Shown: in pieces, positions 1 to 10,783 of the stretch | Layout: the number at the start of each line of letters is the position of its first letter | Numbering within the stretch: position 1 is the first letter of the stretch | Source: Kitagawia praeruptora | Taxonomy: Eukaryota; Streptophyta; Magnoliopsida; Apiales; Apiaceae | Length of the DNA: 64,000 nt | Assembly: GCA_037693485.1 (NCBI GenBank) | Contig: CM075348.1 | Span: 3,968,001-4,032,000, forward strand | Direction: 5' to 3' | Notes under the pieces: generated by a model | The model's input: the letters and a program-made list of their open reading frames with translations, nothing else | What the model was told of the DNA's origin: nothing | Database searches by the model: none | Made by a program: the position numbers and the translations under genes

Positions 1-434
1 TGCTACTTTTTGCAGGAAGAATAAAAATATAAAAATATAAACTCTATACCTCCTAAGTCAGGAGTTAAGAGTGGTTCAGTTAGGTTTAAGCCACAAAATC
101 CTTGTTTTCACTGTGGCAGTATTTGGCATTCTATTTATACATGCAAAGAGTATCATGAGTTGTATTATGATTATTATGAACTTAAACCCTCTTTGAATAA
201 ATTCAAGATTGATTCTACATGTATAAATTCTAATAAAAAGAATGTTAGCACAAACTCTGATAAAACTTCTGCTGCAAAAGCTAACAAACTTAATAAGGTC
301 AAATGATCCAAGCAAGTCTGGGTCCTTAAAACTAATCATTAGTGGTTTTTGTGATTGCAGGGTAACAGGAAAAATATCCTTGCTCTGGACATTGGATGCT
401 CAGGACACATGACTGGAAATAAAGCTCCTAACTA
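1..434 (+). pseudogene. 3' end of Copia gag plus the start of the protease (left copy)
   Basis: This is the tail of a SIRE-like Copia gag. The reading frame holds a CCHC zinc knuckle (CFHC spaced to a final Cys, about 103-144) and a serine/lysine-rich tail. After a stop there is a short stretch reading LDIGCSGHMTG (about 372-420), which corresponds to the start of the retroviral-type aspartic protease region of Copia elements. The usual DSG is DIG here. Homology stops near 434, where plastid-derived DNA begins. The upstream part of the element lies outside the window on this side but is seen in full at 57601-61275. It is non-coding in practice: frameshifted, stopped and truncated. Confidence 0.8.
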
Positions 435-457
435 ATTGAATACTAACTAATTTGAAT

Positions 458-675
458 TTACTTACTCCCCAATCCAATTTATTCTACCTTTTCATTGGGA
501 TTGGTTCTTGTTTGTACATCCTTATTCTATATTCTATCAAACTCCCATTTTGTAGCTGCTGCGCAACTTCTTATTTACGTAGGAGCCATAAATGTTTTAA
601 TCGTTTTTGCTGGGATGTTCATGAATGGTTCCGAATATTACAAAGATTTTCATCTTTGGACCGTTGGGGTGTTCG
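458..675 (+). pseudogene. ndhG: Plastid-derived ndhG fragment (NUPT), left copy
   Basis: One frame encodes the conserved second and third membrane segments of the plastid NDH complex subunit 6 (ndhG), with landmarks FYILSNSHFVAAAQLLIYVG and FMNGSEYYKDF. About 70 residues of a protein of about 175 are present. The N-terminal start and the whole C-terminal half are missing, and homology stops just after the LWTVG motif near 673. Plastid sequence with several amino-acid changes, lying beside a truncated retrotransposon, indicates an old nuclear insertion and not a working gene. A mitochondrial copy of plastid DNA is less likely because all neighbours are nuclear elements. Confidence 0.85.
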
Positions 676-1725
676 CTATTTTCTCTACGCAAGTATACGC
701 AGTCCAAAAGCAATATATGGAAATAAGGATCGTTCCCACGAAGACTCGGTTATTTTAGTAAATATGTCTATTCAACAATGTTTGGTTAATTATAGAAGCT
801 TGAACGAACTAAAATGCCTTATTTGCAGATAACAATTAACTAATGAAGTAACGACTAATTTGTTTAAAATTATATGATAGAGGCATGGGGTCCTAATTTC
901 ATGAATGTTTTAACTCTTATTAATTATCAAGAATTAATGTGTTACAATTGTTAAGAAAGCTAGCGGGAACACGACACTAATATGAGCCATTTTCAATTAA
1001 CTCACACCATTCCAAATAAACATCCACAAAAGAGATAGAAGTTATAAGGGCATCAATTATATCCAATACACTATAAGTCTATGTGAATGGGTGATACAAT
1101 CGATTTAATCACAAGTTCCGCAATTAACTACATAGGGGAATAACGTTCTTTCGAAACTATAATCCGAAATGCGGAGAAGCCGACATACCTATGCTAGCAT
1201 GGCAAGCCCTAAATCTCTAAATCCACTTTCGCAATCATTAGAAATTTGACACAATAGATGTTAGCTATTCACCTATATTTAATTAAAACAACCATGCAAG
1301 GCAATCTTATATAGAAATTGTAAACACAAATTATCTATTAAATTAACATGAGCATTAACAATTCATTACATTAGAACCCCATGAAAGTGTTTAGTTCATA
1401 ATTAAACTAGGCACCTTTATGGAATTAAATAAAATCATGGTAGAAATTTTATAAATTAATTAAGAAATTACGAAAAATTAAAAATAAAAATAAAAGAAAT
1501 AGAACCTATAACATCTAATAATAACGGAGCTAATAATAAAGGAGCAGAGAGTTAACAAAAATATAAAATAAGGAAACAAATTATTACACTACAAGATAAA
1601 CAGCTGGGCCTTGAATAAAGTAAAAGAACAAAAGTTAAGTAAAAGAATTATAAAGTAAACAAAACAAAGTTTAAGTAAGTAACTTTACCATCTGTCAGGT
1701 TTCTGTCGGCTCAATCTCCTGGTCC

Positions 1726-1778
1726 GCGCGTGGAGTACACGCGCCCTCTCTCTTCCTCCGCGCGTGTGCTGCACGCGC
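1726..1778. other. Twin GC-rich hairpins
   Basis: Two perfect hairpins stand side by side. Each has 7-bp arms GCGCGTG and CACGCGC around a 5-base loop (gagta at 1733-1737, tgctg at 1767-1771). The arms are identical while the loops differ, and the two are separated by a pyrimidine-rich 15-bp spacer. They sit in strongly AT-rich surroundings and recur at 62567-62619 in the right-hand repeat copy. A structured RNA element or a retroelement structural motif is possible; function unknown. Confidence 0.7.
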
Positions 1779-3006
1779 CAGTAATGATTCAGAAAATTTT
1801 GCCGCGTGCCTGACTGCTCTTCCTGCTGCTTGGTTGATAAAATTGGTGCAATAATTGGGTTACTTACACAAATAAAAAGCCCACTAATAATTCCCTTAAA
1901 ATCTTAAATTACTTCTTATAATAATTTTTCAGAAATTTTTAAGTGTATAAAATAAAATTAAATTACAGAATTTCAAAGTGTTTAAAATATAATAACATTA
2001 CAGAAAATTTAAATTGTATAAAATAAACTGTTTGCAAAAATTTAAAATGTATAAAATGAAACTGAAATTACAACAGAAAGTGATGAAAGATGGAGAGAAT
2101 AAAACTGAAATTTTCAGCTCTCCGGATGTGTTTTTAACATATGCCTAACACAGTTTACAAAGTCAGTTGTGTTAAAAAAAATCTAGCCTAACTTTAACAA
2201 CTCTCCAAGACAATTGCAAAGCCAGTTCAATTCTTCTTTCGCAACATCGAAGACGTCTCCTCTGAACATATATGTTTTCCCATTGGAAAACGCCTCACAG
2301 TGAATCCAACAATCACAACCAATACTTCAACCATCTTCATCCTTCCTCATTTAACCCTCACTTATCCGTCGACATTCAGGAGTCAAACTTTCCACTAAAT
2401 CTCCGGATAAATAAATCCTCCTTCGAACTCATTAATCAAATCTAGAAAATTATATACTATTTATAATATCCGTAATTCCTACTTAAAACGACAATAGGGT
2501 TACCGAAAATAACGACGACTCTCCATTTAAAGGTCTCAAATTATCTCTAAACATTCACTAACCAATACTTTATTCAATTAACACTACTACTTTAAACTGG
2601 TTCTTATGAATTCTCTACAATCCTCCATATTTCACTAGTTTAATATCAACTTCTATTTATACTCAAAACAATTAATCCCACAATACATTTTTATCCAATT
2701 TAAATCCATAATTATTATTCTCACTTTTAACCAAAGATAATTTATCAAAATAATTTTACTTTTAATTATCCTCACAATTCTAATCTGTTTTACTCATTTA
2801 ATAATAAACCGATTTTAGCCTCTAAAATAATTGGTTCATACAAATCTCAATAAAATTCACATAAAAACTCTATTTTAACTAAATCCGTTTTAGGCCAATA
2901 ATAATATTATAAATCCCTATTTATTCCAAAAATAAAATAATCCCAGAATTCATTTAAATCTCGTAAATAATATAATAATCATCCAGGTTTTAGTCACTAA
3001 AATAAT

Positions 3007-3174
3007 CTCACTCAATCTGGTTAATTAAACTAATCCCGAAATATCAAACATTAGCTTTCCAAAATAAAACTCCATTTATTCACAATTAATCTCACTCGAT
3101 CTGGTTAATTAAACTAATCCCGAAATATCAAACATTAGCTTTCCAAAATAAAACTCCATTTATTCACAATTAAT
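3007..3174. repeat. 84-bp tandem duplication
   Basis: Two head-to-tail copies (3007-3090 and 3091-3174) differ at about one position near the start (caatctgg versus cgatctgg). No coding content. The right-hand copy of the long repeat also contains it, so the duplication predates the copying of the larger segment. Confidence 0.9.
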
Positions 3175-3418
3175 TTCTCTTTTTATCAACGAATCATTAA
3201 ATTACTAAATTATATCCAAAATAATCACAAATTATTTCTATTTAATTATTTATTACCAACAAATCAATTACCATTTTAATTAATTATTTCTCACTATAAT
3301 AATCCATTTTAACGAAACCAAACTGAACCCATTTTATTTATTTATATAAATCCCGAATAAACATACGATTATTAATTTAATCAGTCCGTTATTATTTTAC
3401 TAATTTTACTACACATCG

Positions 3419-3903
3419 ATGCGGGTCCCACACTCCCGCGTCTCCCCGGAAATCTCTCTCTCTCCCGGTCGATCTCTCTGCGATCTCTCCGCCCTCTCAA
3501 TCTCTCTGCCATCTCTCTCTTTCTCTCTCTCTCTCTCTCCCTCTCTCTCTCTCTCTTCTATCTCACCCGTCTCTCCTCTCTTCTCGACATCAACATCCCT
3601 CTTTCAGTCCTTTCTCTCCCTCCGCCCTCATCTCCCTCCTATCGCTCACTCTCTCTTCGTCAATCATCAATCAACCAACACCATAACCATTCACCGGGCA
3701 ACAACCATTATAGCAATTACTTCAATCTCTCCGCTCTGCATCCCTCTTATTCCTCACATAAAACCCACACGCAAACACTCCAATCTCTCAGTCTCTCTAA
3801 CGTTCTTTCTCCCTCAACCTCTCGACTCTATCCTCTCTATCTCTCTCATCTCTATCTCGCTTAACCTCTCCCTCTCTATCGCAATCTCTCTCGTCTCTGC
3901 CTC
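3419..3903. repeat. Pyrimidine-rich (CT/TCTC) low-complexity tract
   Basis: The plus strand is almost continuously built of tct/ctc runs with a dense (CT)n core at about 3515-3555. It is open in one frame for 178 codons, but the product is a serine/leucine/proline low-complexity string typical of a CT microsatellite. It abuts the CACTA terminus at 3904. Confidence 0.75.
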
Positions 3904-4300
3904 CACTAGTACAGACTGGACCTATAGCGTCGCCACCTATAGCAACGGTTATTGACCTATAGCGTCGCCACCTTACCTATTGCGTCGGTTGTTTGCATTA
4001 ACCGACGCTTATTGACATCTGCAGGAACTTATAGCGTCGGTTGTTTACATTAACCGACGCTATAGGTGTAACCTATAGCGTCGCCACCAAAAACACCGAC
4101 GCTAATTTTGTATTTGCGTCGGTCAGAGAAAGAACCGACGCTATATCTATACCCTCTAGCGTCGCTTTATGGAATGCCGACGCTATAGGTACACTGTAGT
4201 TTTGACTTAAAGCGTCGCCTTTAAAAACGCCGACGCTATAGGTACTCTTTAGGTGTGACTTAGAGCCTCGCCCCTATAAACGGCGACGCTATAGGTATGT
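3904..4300. repeat. CACTA left terminus and subterminal repeat array
   Basis: After CACTA, the motif tatagcgtcg and its reverse complement cgacgctata recur about a dozen times in both orientations up to about 4295. Such arrays are the binding sites for the TNPA-type protein in CACTA elements. The motif does not recur around the other CACTA terminus at 20071, so the two termini belong to different families. Confidence 0.9.
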
Positions 4301-5128
4301 ACCTATTTTTTTTTTTTAAATAATGTAACAAATTTATTAATATTATTCATTTTCTTATATTTTTAAAGAAATTTTTTTTATATAATTTATCTATTATAAA
4401 ATATTATATTTTTTTGACAAATTTCTTAATATTTGGCAAAAATTATTATATTTTATATTAGATAAATTATATAATTAAATAGAATTTTCTTTAAAAATAT
4501 AAGAAAATGAATAATATTATACAATTAAGTTTTGTAAAATAATATTTTTAATATTTTTATCACACATAATGAAAAATTATTAAATTGACAAAATCAATTA
4601 AAATCTTAATTAATTATTTACTTGTAGAATATAAAAAATAAATAATGTTATTTTTTTAATTAAATAATACAGTAGTTTTGTCAAGAAAAAAATAATACAG
4701 TGATAACAGATCCAACCCAGAAGTCCAAACCCGGTATTTGATTTTCGTTACTCTTATCCCCCTTTTAATTTCGCCCCTTTCTGTTTAGAGCCCTAATTTC
4801 CATCTCCCTCCCAATTGGACGCTGCTACGACTTGCAATTCTACGAACCCAGAACCCAGAACATCTCAACTTCTACATCTCCATCTCCAAATCTCCATCTC
4901 CCTCTCTCAATCTCCATCTCCCTCTCCCAATCCAAATCCACATCCAAATCTCCATCTCTCTCCAAATCTATAGCTACAAGTACGAATTGGACATCTCTGG
5001 TCTTAACTTCTACGAGTACGAAGAAGACAAGTACTCTCCTCCATCTCTGCTGGTATTGTGCTTGAATTGCTGAAGACGAGTACGAATTGTTCTTAACTTT
5101 CTAGGATTTGTGTGCTTCTCCCTGCTGG

Positions 5129-5174
<46 letters not shown>

Positions 5175-6234
5175 CCCTCCCTCCCTCCCTCTCTTGCTCA
5201 CGATTAAATTGTTTGAACTTTGATCCTGTAGCTTATATATATTTAATGTGTAATTGGTACGCTGTTTTATATGTATATTAAATGTGTAATTGGTACTCTG
5301 TTCTATACATCTCTAGTCAATCACCTGTAGTATTGGTATGCTTAGCAGTTTTAAGAATTTAATTTCTTTAGATTCTGTTCTATACATCTTTTAAATGTAT
5401 ATTATATGTATATTTTTGACTGGAATAATGGAATTGTTGTCAAGTTGGAACTTTATAAACAGTAGTGCGTATCATACAGTATAATTTGGTGCATCTTCAA
5501 CGAGTCAATGTTTTGATGTGTTAGTAGTTTATCATCAGCAATGTTTGTGTCCATTACTATTTTCTAACAGTCAACTATTCTTCTGCTTGCATATGTAAAT
5601 TTATATCTACAAAGTGGTTGCTGAAAGACCACATTCAGATTGCATCGTAATATCTTATTTTTTTTTCTTTCTTTCTTCTTTCCATTTTTATATTTTTTAC
5701 ATTTTTATATTTTTTTACTTTTTTTTTTGCTTTTTAAAAATTTTTTGCCGGTAAAATGAGATCCTAAGACTGACCCATTTTTTGTTACAAAGTACTAGTG
5801 TTTGTTGAGAGTTCAGAATGAGAATGACCAGGTTTTTTGGTCCACGCATGACAAAAAGCCTAAGGTGTTTAAAAAAGCACCATTGCTTCGTAGTTGCACT
5901 AGAAACTCAGAGCATACTCCTTTTTCTTTTTTTCTAAATAACTTTAAGCACGATTTAGAAAAGGAACAGAAGACAAAAAACCTGGTTTTGTGTTATTAAA
6001 CTTATAATCATTTAAGGGTAAATTTTAATATTACACAATCAATTTTTAATTGTTAAGTTTATAATTTCACACTGTTAAAATTCCTATTTATTTTGTAGTT
6101 GTGAACTCAATCTGAATGTGGTCTTTCAGCAACATATGCAAGCAGAAGAATAGTTACATATGCAAGCAGTCAACTATTTTCTAACAGTCAACTATTTTTG
6201 TACTTGTGAACTCAATCTGATTGTGGTCTTTCAG
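4301..6234. other. CACTA 5' non-coding region
   Basis: An AT-rich block (4301-4690) is followed by a C/T-rich stretch that looks like a plant transcript leader (about 4770-5130), a (CT)n microsatellite at about 5131-5170, then intron-like sequence. An 85-bp segment at 5565-5650 recurs inverted and shuffled at 6100-6180. No protein-coding gene is recognised. Confidence 0.5.
5131..5171. repeat. (CT)n microsatellite
   Basis: About 20 uninterrupted ct units followed by gctccctccctccctc. It lies in the probable leader region upstream of the transposase ORF. Confidence 0.95.
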
Positions 6235-6319
6235 CAAATTGTACCATTTGTGATTAATTCTTTCTCTGACCAAGATAGTAGAGTTCGTTACTATGCGTGT
6301 GAAGCTCTATATAATATTG
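6235..6319 (+). pseudogene. Captured exon resembling VAC14
   Basis: A single exon-like segment with a good splice acceptor (tttcag) encodes 28 residues containing the HEAT-repeat landmark SFSDQDSRVRYYACEALYNI. This matches my memory of VAC14, the scaffold of the PIKfyve/Fab1 lipid kinase complex. It lies between the CACTA left end and the TNP2 ORF, in the same orientation, with no other VAC14 exon nearby. I infer gene-fragment capture by the CACTA element. A database protein search is needed to confirm the family. Confidence 0.65.
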
Positions 6320-6446
6320 TCTGCGCTTTTATATCGTTAAATTATGGCAGAATGATAATTATCGTTAAATATTACATATTTTATATTCTCTAATAACATA
6401 ATAACTAATGACTTCCCTTCTTCAATATGTTCTATAGATATATAAC

Positions 6447-9400
6447 ATGGACCGCCTTACATGGATGTATAAAATATCACGGACATCCCATGAGTTTATT
6501 AGCCATGTTAATGACTTTATTAAATTTGCCGAGCAAAATCTAAAGAGGACCGAACATGGAAAAGAAAGGATGACATGTCCATGTCGCGATTGTTATAATT
6601 TAGAAAAGTATTCTGATGTCGATACAGTGCGTGGACATTTATTTCGACGTGGTTTCATGGATAATTATACCAAGTGGATCTGGCATGGTGAGGGAATACG
6701 CTCTCGAAAGGCAGAATCATTTAGTGGGAATTATGAAAGCTGTGGAGATGGTAATCCTACCTATAAAGAAGAAGAAGAGGACGAGGAAAATGATAGACTT
6801 GATGAGATGATCCAAGATGTTGAAGAAATTTTGATGCACCAACCGAAAATTCTTGAGAACTTGGTCGACGATTCTAAAAAACTTCTATATCCTGGTTGCA
6901 ACGATCAGTTTACTAGGTTATCAACAACCTTGAAGTTGTGTAATATCAAAGTAAAGAGCGGGTGGAGTGACAAAAGTTTCACAGAATTGTTGAAACTTGT
7001 ATCAGACATACTTCCTTTGAATAATGAGCTTCCAACTTCCACCTACGAGGCGAAGAAGATATTGTGTCCCATGGGTATGAATGTAAAGAAGATACATGCT
7101 TGTCCATATGATTGTGTGTTGTTTCGCAATGAGTATGAACATCTACACACATGTCCAAAATGCGGAGCCTCTAGGTATAAGCGGGTGGGAAATAACTCTT
7201 CAAGTGGTGTTAAGAAAAGCCCTCCTGCCAAGGTGTTGCGGTATTTACCCATAATGGACAGATTCAAACGCCTCTTTGCAAATAAAAATGATGCAAAGCT
7301 TATGAGGTGGCATGTGGAAGGGAGAAAATCAGATGGGATGCTCAGACACCCTGCTGACTCTCCACAGTGGAGAACCATTGATAGAAAGTTCCCGGATTTT
7401 GGTGGAGAATTAAGAAACCTGCGGCTTGGACTTTGCGCGGATGGCATGAATCCGTATCGCACTCTTAGCTCTACACATAGCACTTGGCCGGTTCTTCTGA
7501 CGATTTATAACTTGCCTCCTTGGTTATGCATGAAGCGCAAGTATATCATGTTGACATTGTTAATTCCCGGTCCCAAAGAACCTGGCAATAACATAGATGT
7601 TTATCTTCAGCCACTTATTGAAGATCTGTTGCTATTATGGAATCAAGGTGAGAGGATATACGATGCATACAGCCAAACAAATTTCACTTTGCGTGCCATG
7701 ATTTTTTGCACTATAAGCGATTTTCCTGGCTATGGAAACCTTTCAGGGTACACTATCAAAGGAGCTAAAGCTTGTCCGATTTGTGAAGATGCTACGATTG
7801 ACCTTCGTTTAAAAAATTGCAAAAAAAATGTATACGTGGGTCATCGTACATTTCTTCACCCTAATCACCCTTATCGTAAGAGGAAAAGGTCTTTTGACGG
7901 GACTATCGAGACTCGAGTGGCTCGTTTGCCTTTGACCGGGAAGGAGGTTTTTGAAAGAGTTAAAGATATTAATGTTGTACTTGGAAAGTTGTATAAAAAA
8001 CCAACTCCGAACAGTCTTTGGAAGAAGAGATCTATATTTTGGGATCTTCCATACTGGGAACACTTGCAAGTTAGACATTGTCTTGATTTTATGCATATCG
8101 AAAAAAATGTCTGTGAAAGCATTATTGGGACACTTTTGAATATTCCGGGCAAGATAAAGGATGGGATGAATGCAAGATTAGACATGGAAGAGATGGGTAT
8201 ACGGCCAGAGTTAGCGCCTCAACAATCTGGTAAACGTGCATATCTACCTCCGGCTTGTTTTACTTTGTCCAGAAAAGAGAAAATCAGCTTTTGTGAGTGT
8301 TTATCTAGTGTGAAAGTTCCAACTGGATATTCCTCAAACCCAAAAAACATTGTCTCAATGAAAGATTTGAAGCTGGTAGGGATGAAGTCACATGATTGTC
8401 ACGTGTTAATGCAACATCTACTGCCGGTTGCAATTCGAGGCATATTGCCAAATCATGTGAGATTGGTTATCACCAAACTGTGTTTCTTCTTTAATGCTAT
8501 ATGCAGTAAGGTGATTGATCCCATGACACTGGACAAATTACAAGCTGATATTATTGTGACAATTTGTGAATTTGAAATGTATTTTCTTGAACCATTCTTT
8601 GACATTATGGTGCATTTAGTGATTCACCTAGTTAGAGAGATTAAAATTTGTGGTCCCTTATATGTGCGGCAAATGTATCCTTTTGAGAGATTCTTGTGCA
8701 TCTTAAAAGCATATGTGAGAAATCGACGTCTACCTGAAGCCAGCATAGTTGAAGGGTATTCGGTTGAAGAGACTATTGAATTTTGCACAGACTATTTAGC
8801 ATCTGCCGATCCAGTTGGAATTCCAAGATCTCGTCATGAAGGAAGACTTGAAGGTCAAGGTACATTGGGACATAAAATGATCTCTCCTAGTGCTGGAATA
8901 TGTGAAAGAGCCCATCTATTTGTATTGCAACACATGACGGAAGTTAATCCTTACTTGGAAGAACACATAGGCCAGATTCGACAAATGCATCCCTCTAAGA
9001 GTGGCAAGTGGGTTACAAATGAACATAATCGCTCGTTTGTTAATTGGTTTAAAGATCGAGTAATGTATCAATATTCGGAAAGTCCTACCACCGTTTCTAA
9101 TACACTAAAATGGTTGGCATATGGCCCCGACATGCCAGTGACATCTTACAAAGGATATGATGTTAATGGGTATACTTTTTATACACAATGTCAAGATGAC
9201 AAGAGCACTGTGCAAAATAGCGGCGTATGTGTAGAAGCTTCTTCAACAGAATTTGATAGAGGCAATTCCATCACATCACGAGATATTAAAAAGTCATATT
9301 ATGGGGTGATTGAAGAAATTTGGGAGCTCGACTACAAAGATTTTAAAGTTGCTCTCTTCAAATGTAAATGGTTCGATGTCAGGCGTGGTGTTCGAGTGGA

Positions 9401-9707
9401 TGAGTCAGGCTTCACTTTGGTTGACTTTACACGTTTTGGTCACGAAGATGACCCATTCATTTTTGCTACACAAGTTAAGCAGGTTTTCTATATTCGAGAC
9501 CCCGCTGATTCCAGGTGGTCCATTGTTCTTGAAAGCAAGCGACGGATTCTTGGAATTGATAATGTTGAAGACGAGGAAGAGTATAATCAATTTGATGAGA
9601 ATCCCCCTTTCTCAATTGGTCTACCTGCATTGAGGGATGACAACATAGATAAAAATTATGCACGTAGTGACCATCAAGAAGGGCTATGGATTGATCGTCA
9701 AGTCTGA
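6447..9707 (+). CDS. TNP2-type CACTA transposase
   Basis: An uninterrupted 1086-residue ORF starts at an ATG. Domains in order: a Transpos_assoc-type N-terminus with a CPCRDC cysteine cluster and RGHLFRRGF (residues about 1-85); an acidic linker; a zinc-ribbon-like CPKCG motif near 240; the Transposase_21/TNP2 core (about 290-560) with the conserved LGLCADGMNPY, whose Asp (about 332) is a probable catalytic acid, and a second acidic motif near IDVYLQP (about 383); a DUF4218-like region (about 645-790); and a DUF4216-like C-terminus (about 950-1040). The protein is nuclear and cuts and joins element ends together with the second CACTA protein. The length is usual for the family and no lesion is seen. 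The codon use and open frame contrast with the decayed neighbours. Confidence 0.93.
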   Translation: MDRLTWMYKISRTSHEFISHVNDFIKFAEQNLKRTEHGKERMTCPCRDCYNLEKYSDVDTVRGHLFRRGFMDNYTKWIWHGEGIRSRKAESFSGNYESCGDGNPTYKEEEEDEENDRLDEMIQDVEEILMHQPKILENLVDDSKKLLYPGCNDQFTRLSTTLKLCNIKVKSGWSDKSFTELLKLVSDILPLNNELPTSTYEAKKILCPMGMNVKKIHACPYDCVLFRNEYEHLHTCPKCGASRYKRVGNNSSSGVKKSPPAKVLRYLPIMDRFKRLFANKNDAKLMRWHVEGRKSDGMLRHPADSPQWRTIDRKFPDFGGELRNLRLGLCADGMNPYRTLSSTHSTWPVLLTIYNLPPWLCMKRKYIMLTLLIPGPKEPGNNIDVYLQPLIEDLLLLWNQGERIYDAYSQTNFTLRAMIFCTISDFPGYGNLSGYTIKGAKACPICEDATIDLRLKNCKKNVYVGHRTFLHPNHPYRKRKRSFDGTIETRVARLPLTGKEVFERVKDINVVLGKLYKKPTPNSLWKKRSIFWDLPYWEHLQVRHCLDFMHIEKNVCESIIGTLLNIPGKIKDGMNARLDMEEMGIRPELAPQQSGKRAYLPPACFTLSRKEKISFCECLSSVKVPTGYSSNPKNIVSMKDLKLVGMKSHDCHVLMQHLLPVAIRGILPNHVRLVITKLCFFFNAICSKVIDPMTLDKLQADIIVTICEFEMYFLEPFFDIMVHLVIHLVREIKICGPLYVRQMYPFERFLCILKAYVRNRRLPEASIVEGYSVEETIEFCTDYLASADPVGIPRSRHEGRLEGQGTLGHKMISPSAGICERAHLFVLQHMTEVNPYLEEHIGQIRQMHPSKSGKWVTNEHNRSFVNWFKDRVMYQYSESPTTVSNTLKWLAYGPDMPVTSYKGYDVNGYTFYTQCQDDKSTVQNSGVCVEASSTEFDRGNSITSRDIKKSYYGVIEEIWELDYKDFKVALFKCKWFDVRRGVRVDESGFTLVDFTRFGHEDDPFIFATQVKQVFYIRDPADSRWSIVLESKRRILGIDNVEDEEEYNQFDENPPFSIGLPALRDDNIDKNYARSDHQEGLWIDRQV

Positions 9708-10783
9708 TTTGTAGGCTTCCTATTTTACTCATCTTATGAATATTTTTTATGCTTCTTAAACTCTGCATCAGAAAATCAAAAATTTACTTTATTTGGGGAA
9801 TTTAGGAGTATTTGCTTATGTATTTTTTTTTATTCTATTTGATAATATCCAAATAATTTACGTATCAGTTCTTTGATAATAAAACATATGCTTTCTGGCA
9901 AAGCTATGTGTTGTGGTCTCACTATCTGCTTCACAAAACGGACACTCATCATCCACCTGAACCATACGAGTTTGCAAATTACACTTCATTGGCAAGCACC
10001 TGTTCAGAACTCTCCATAACAAAATTTTCAAATATATATCTAATAAAAGTTTTAAAAAAATATATAGTTTTTCAAAGTTTAAAATCAAATAAAATTAGTA
10101 TTTCACTAATTCACTTCTTCGTTCTTTAAAGAAAGCAACGATTCCATTACAAAACTGTTGGTTAATTTTAAACTTGGGATATTTATTTGTTTGAATAATT
10201 GCTGGCAACGTCTTTATCTTTGTTTAGGTTATAGACGTGCAGTATGCAAGTGTCTTTTAGTTAGTGTCTATCAGTTGCATTATTTCCGGAGTTAGAATAA
10301 GACAGGTTGTTAGAGTTCATGTAGGAGATGATTTAGGATCGAGTCAATCGCGTCCTTACTTCTTGGTATTCAGTTCTTGTATTTCTCTATTTATGTATCA
10401 GTTCTTTGATAATAAAACATATGCTTTCTGGCAAAGCTATGTGCTTTATTCTCAGCTTTATATCATAAGGTTAATATTCATATGTCATATTGAACCTAAT
10501 GGTGGGGACTGGAAGAATATTACTATTATGATGGTGACAATGATAATGATGCTTAATAACAATGATTATTGTAAGTAACTCATTATTAAAAGATAAAATG
10601 TATACATCAGAGTTCTAATTTCTTAGCTCATTTTAGAATCAAATTGAAGTCCCTATAAGAGCATTTTTCATGTCTGCTGTATACATCAGGGCCTTGTTGG
10701 AAACCTGGTCCATTTTTTGCCTTAAAATGTAATTATTTTAATCAATGTACTGATCCGTTTTTATATTGTAGGAACCTTTTGCC
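9708..10783. other. Spacer between the two CACTA genes
   Basis: It holds a LINE fragment on the minus strand (9900-10050) bracketed by a 54-bp direct repeat (9857-9910 and 10390-10443, one visible mismatch). The 3' part just before 10784 looks like the leader of the second gene, with a probable 3' splice site (attgtag) shortly upstream of the ATG. Confidence 0.6.
9900..10050 (-). pseudogene. LINE reverse-transcriptase zinc-binding (zf-RVT) fragment
   Basis: The minus strand encodes LLWRVLNRCLP, then a spacer and CPFCEADSETTTH. This is the pattern of the zf-RVT domain found after the reverse transcriptase of plant non-LTR elements (W-R-x-L with a CxxC and a trailing His). Only this domain is present, about 45 residues. 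It is a broken insertion in the CACTA element. Confidence 0.75.

Larger units (their letters stand above)
1..3159. repeat. Left copy of a long terminal direct repeat (identical to 60842-64000)
   Basis: Every stretch I compared by eye between positions 1-3159 and 60842-64000 matches base for base, at a constant offset of 60841. The copies share the same Copia gag tail, the same Copia-to-plastid junction, the same twin hairpins and the same internal tandem repeat. Both are cut by the window edges, so 3159 bp is a minimum; the true repeat probably extends left of position 1. Whether it is a tandem segmental duplication, a circle read past its start, or an assembly overlap cannot be decided here. 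Confidence 0.95.
676..3418. other. AT-rich sequence without a recognisable gene
   Basis: No ORF of substance on either strand. A moderately complex block (about 676-1680) reads like the non-coding part of a retroelement but has no recognisable terminal repeats. A GC-rich island with two hairpins lies at 1726-1778. The rest is AT-rich with local tandem duplication at 3007-3174. I cannot assign it to an element family. Confidence 0.6.

Noticed and set aside
452..832. Long open frame over the plastid-derived segment
   Set aside because: It has no ATG start, and the true ndhG frame is a different, shorter one. It is a shadow of the plastid insert.
3419..3955. 178-codon open frame rich in Ser/Leu/Pro
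   Set aside because: Translation of a CT microsatellite that runs into the CACTA terminus; no gene-like composition.
5794..5802. gtactagtg as a possible right end of the first CACTA element
   Set aside because: Only nine bases match, no subterminal gcgtcg repeats precede it, and it lies upstream of the transposase.
7043..9768. Minus-strand open frames within the transposase gene
   Set aside because: They are shadows of the TNP2 coding frame with no recognisable domains.
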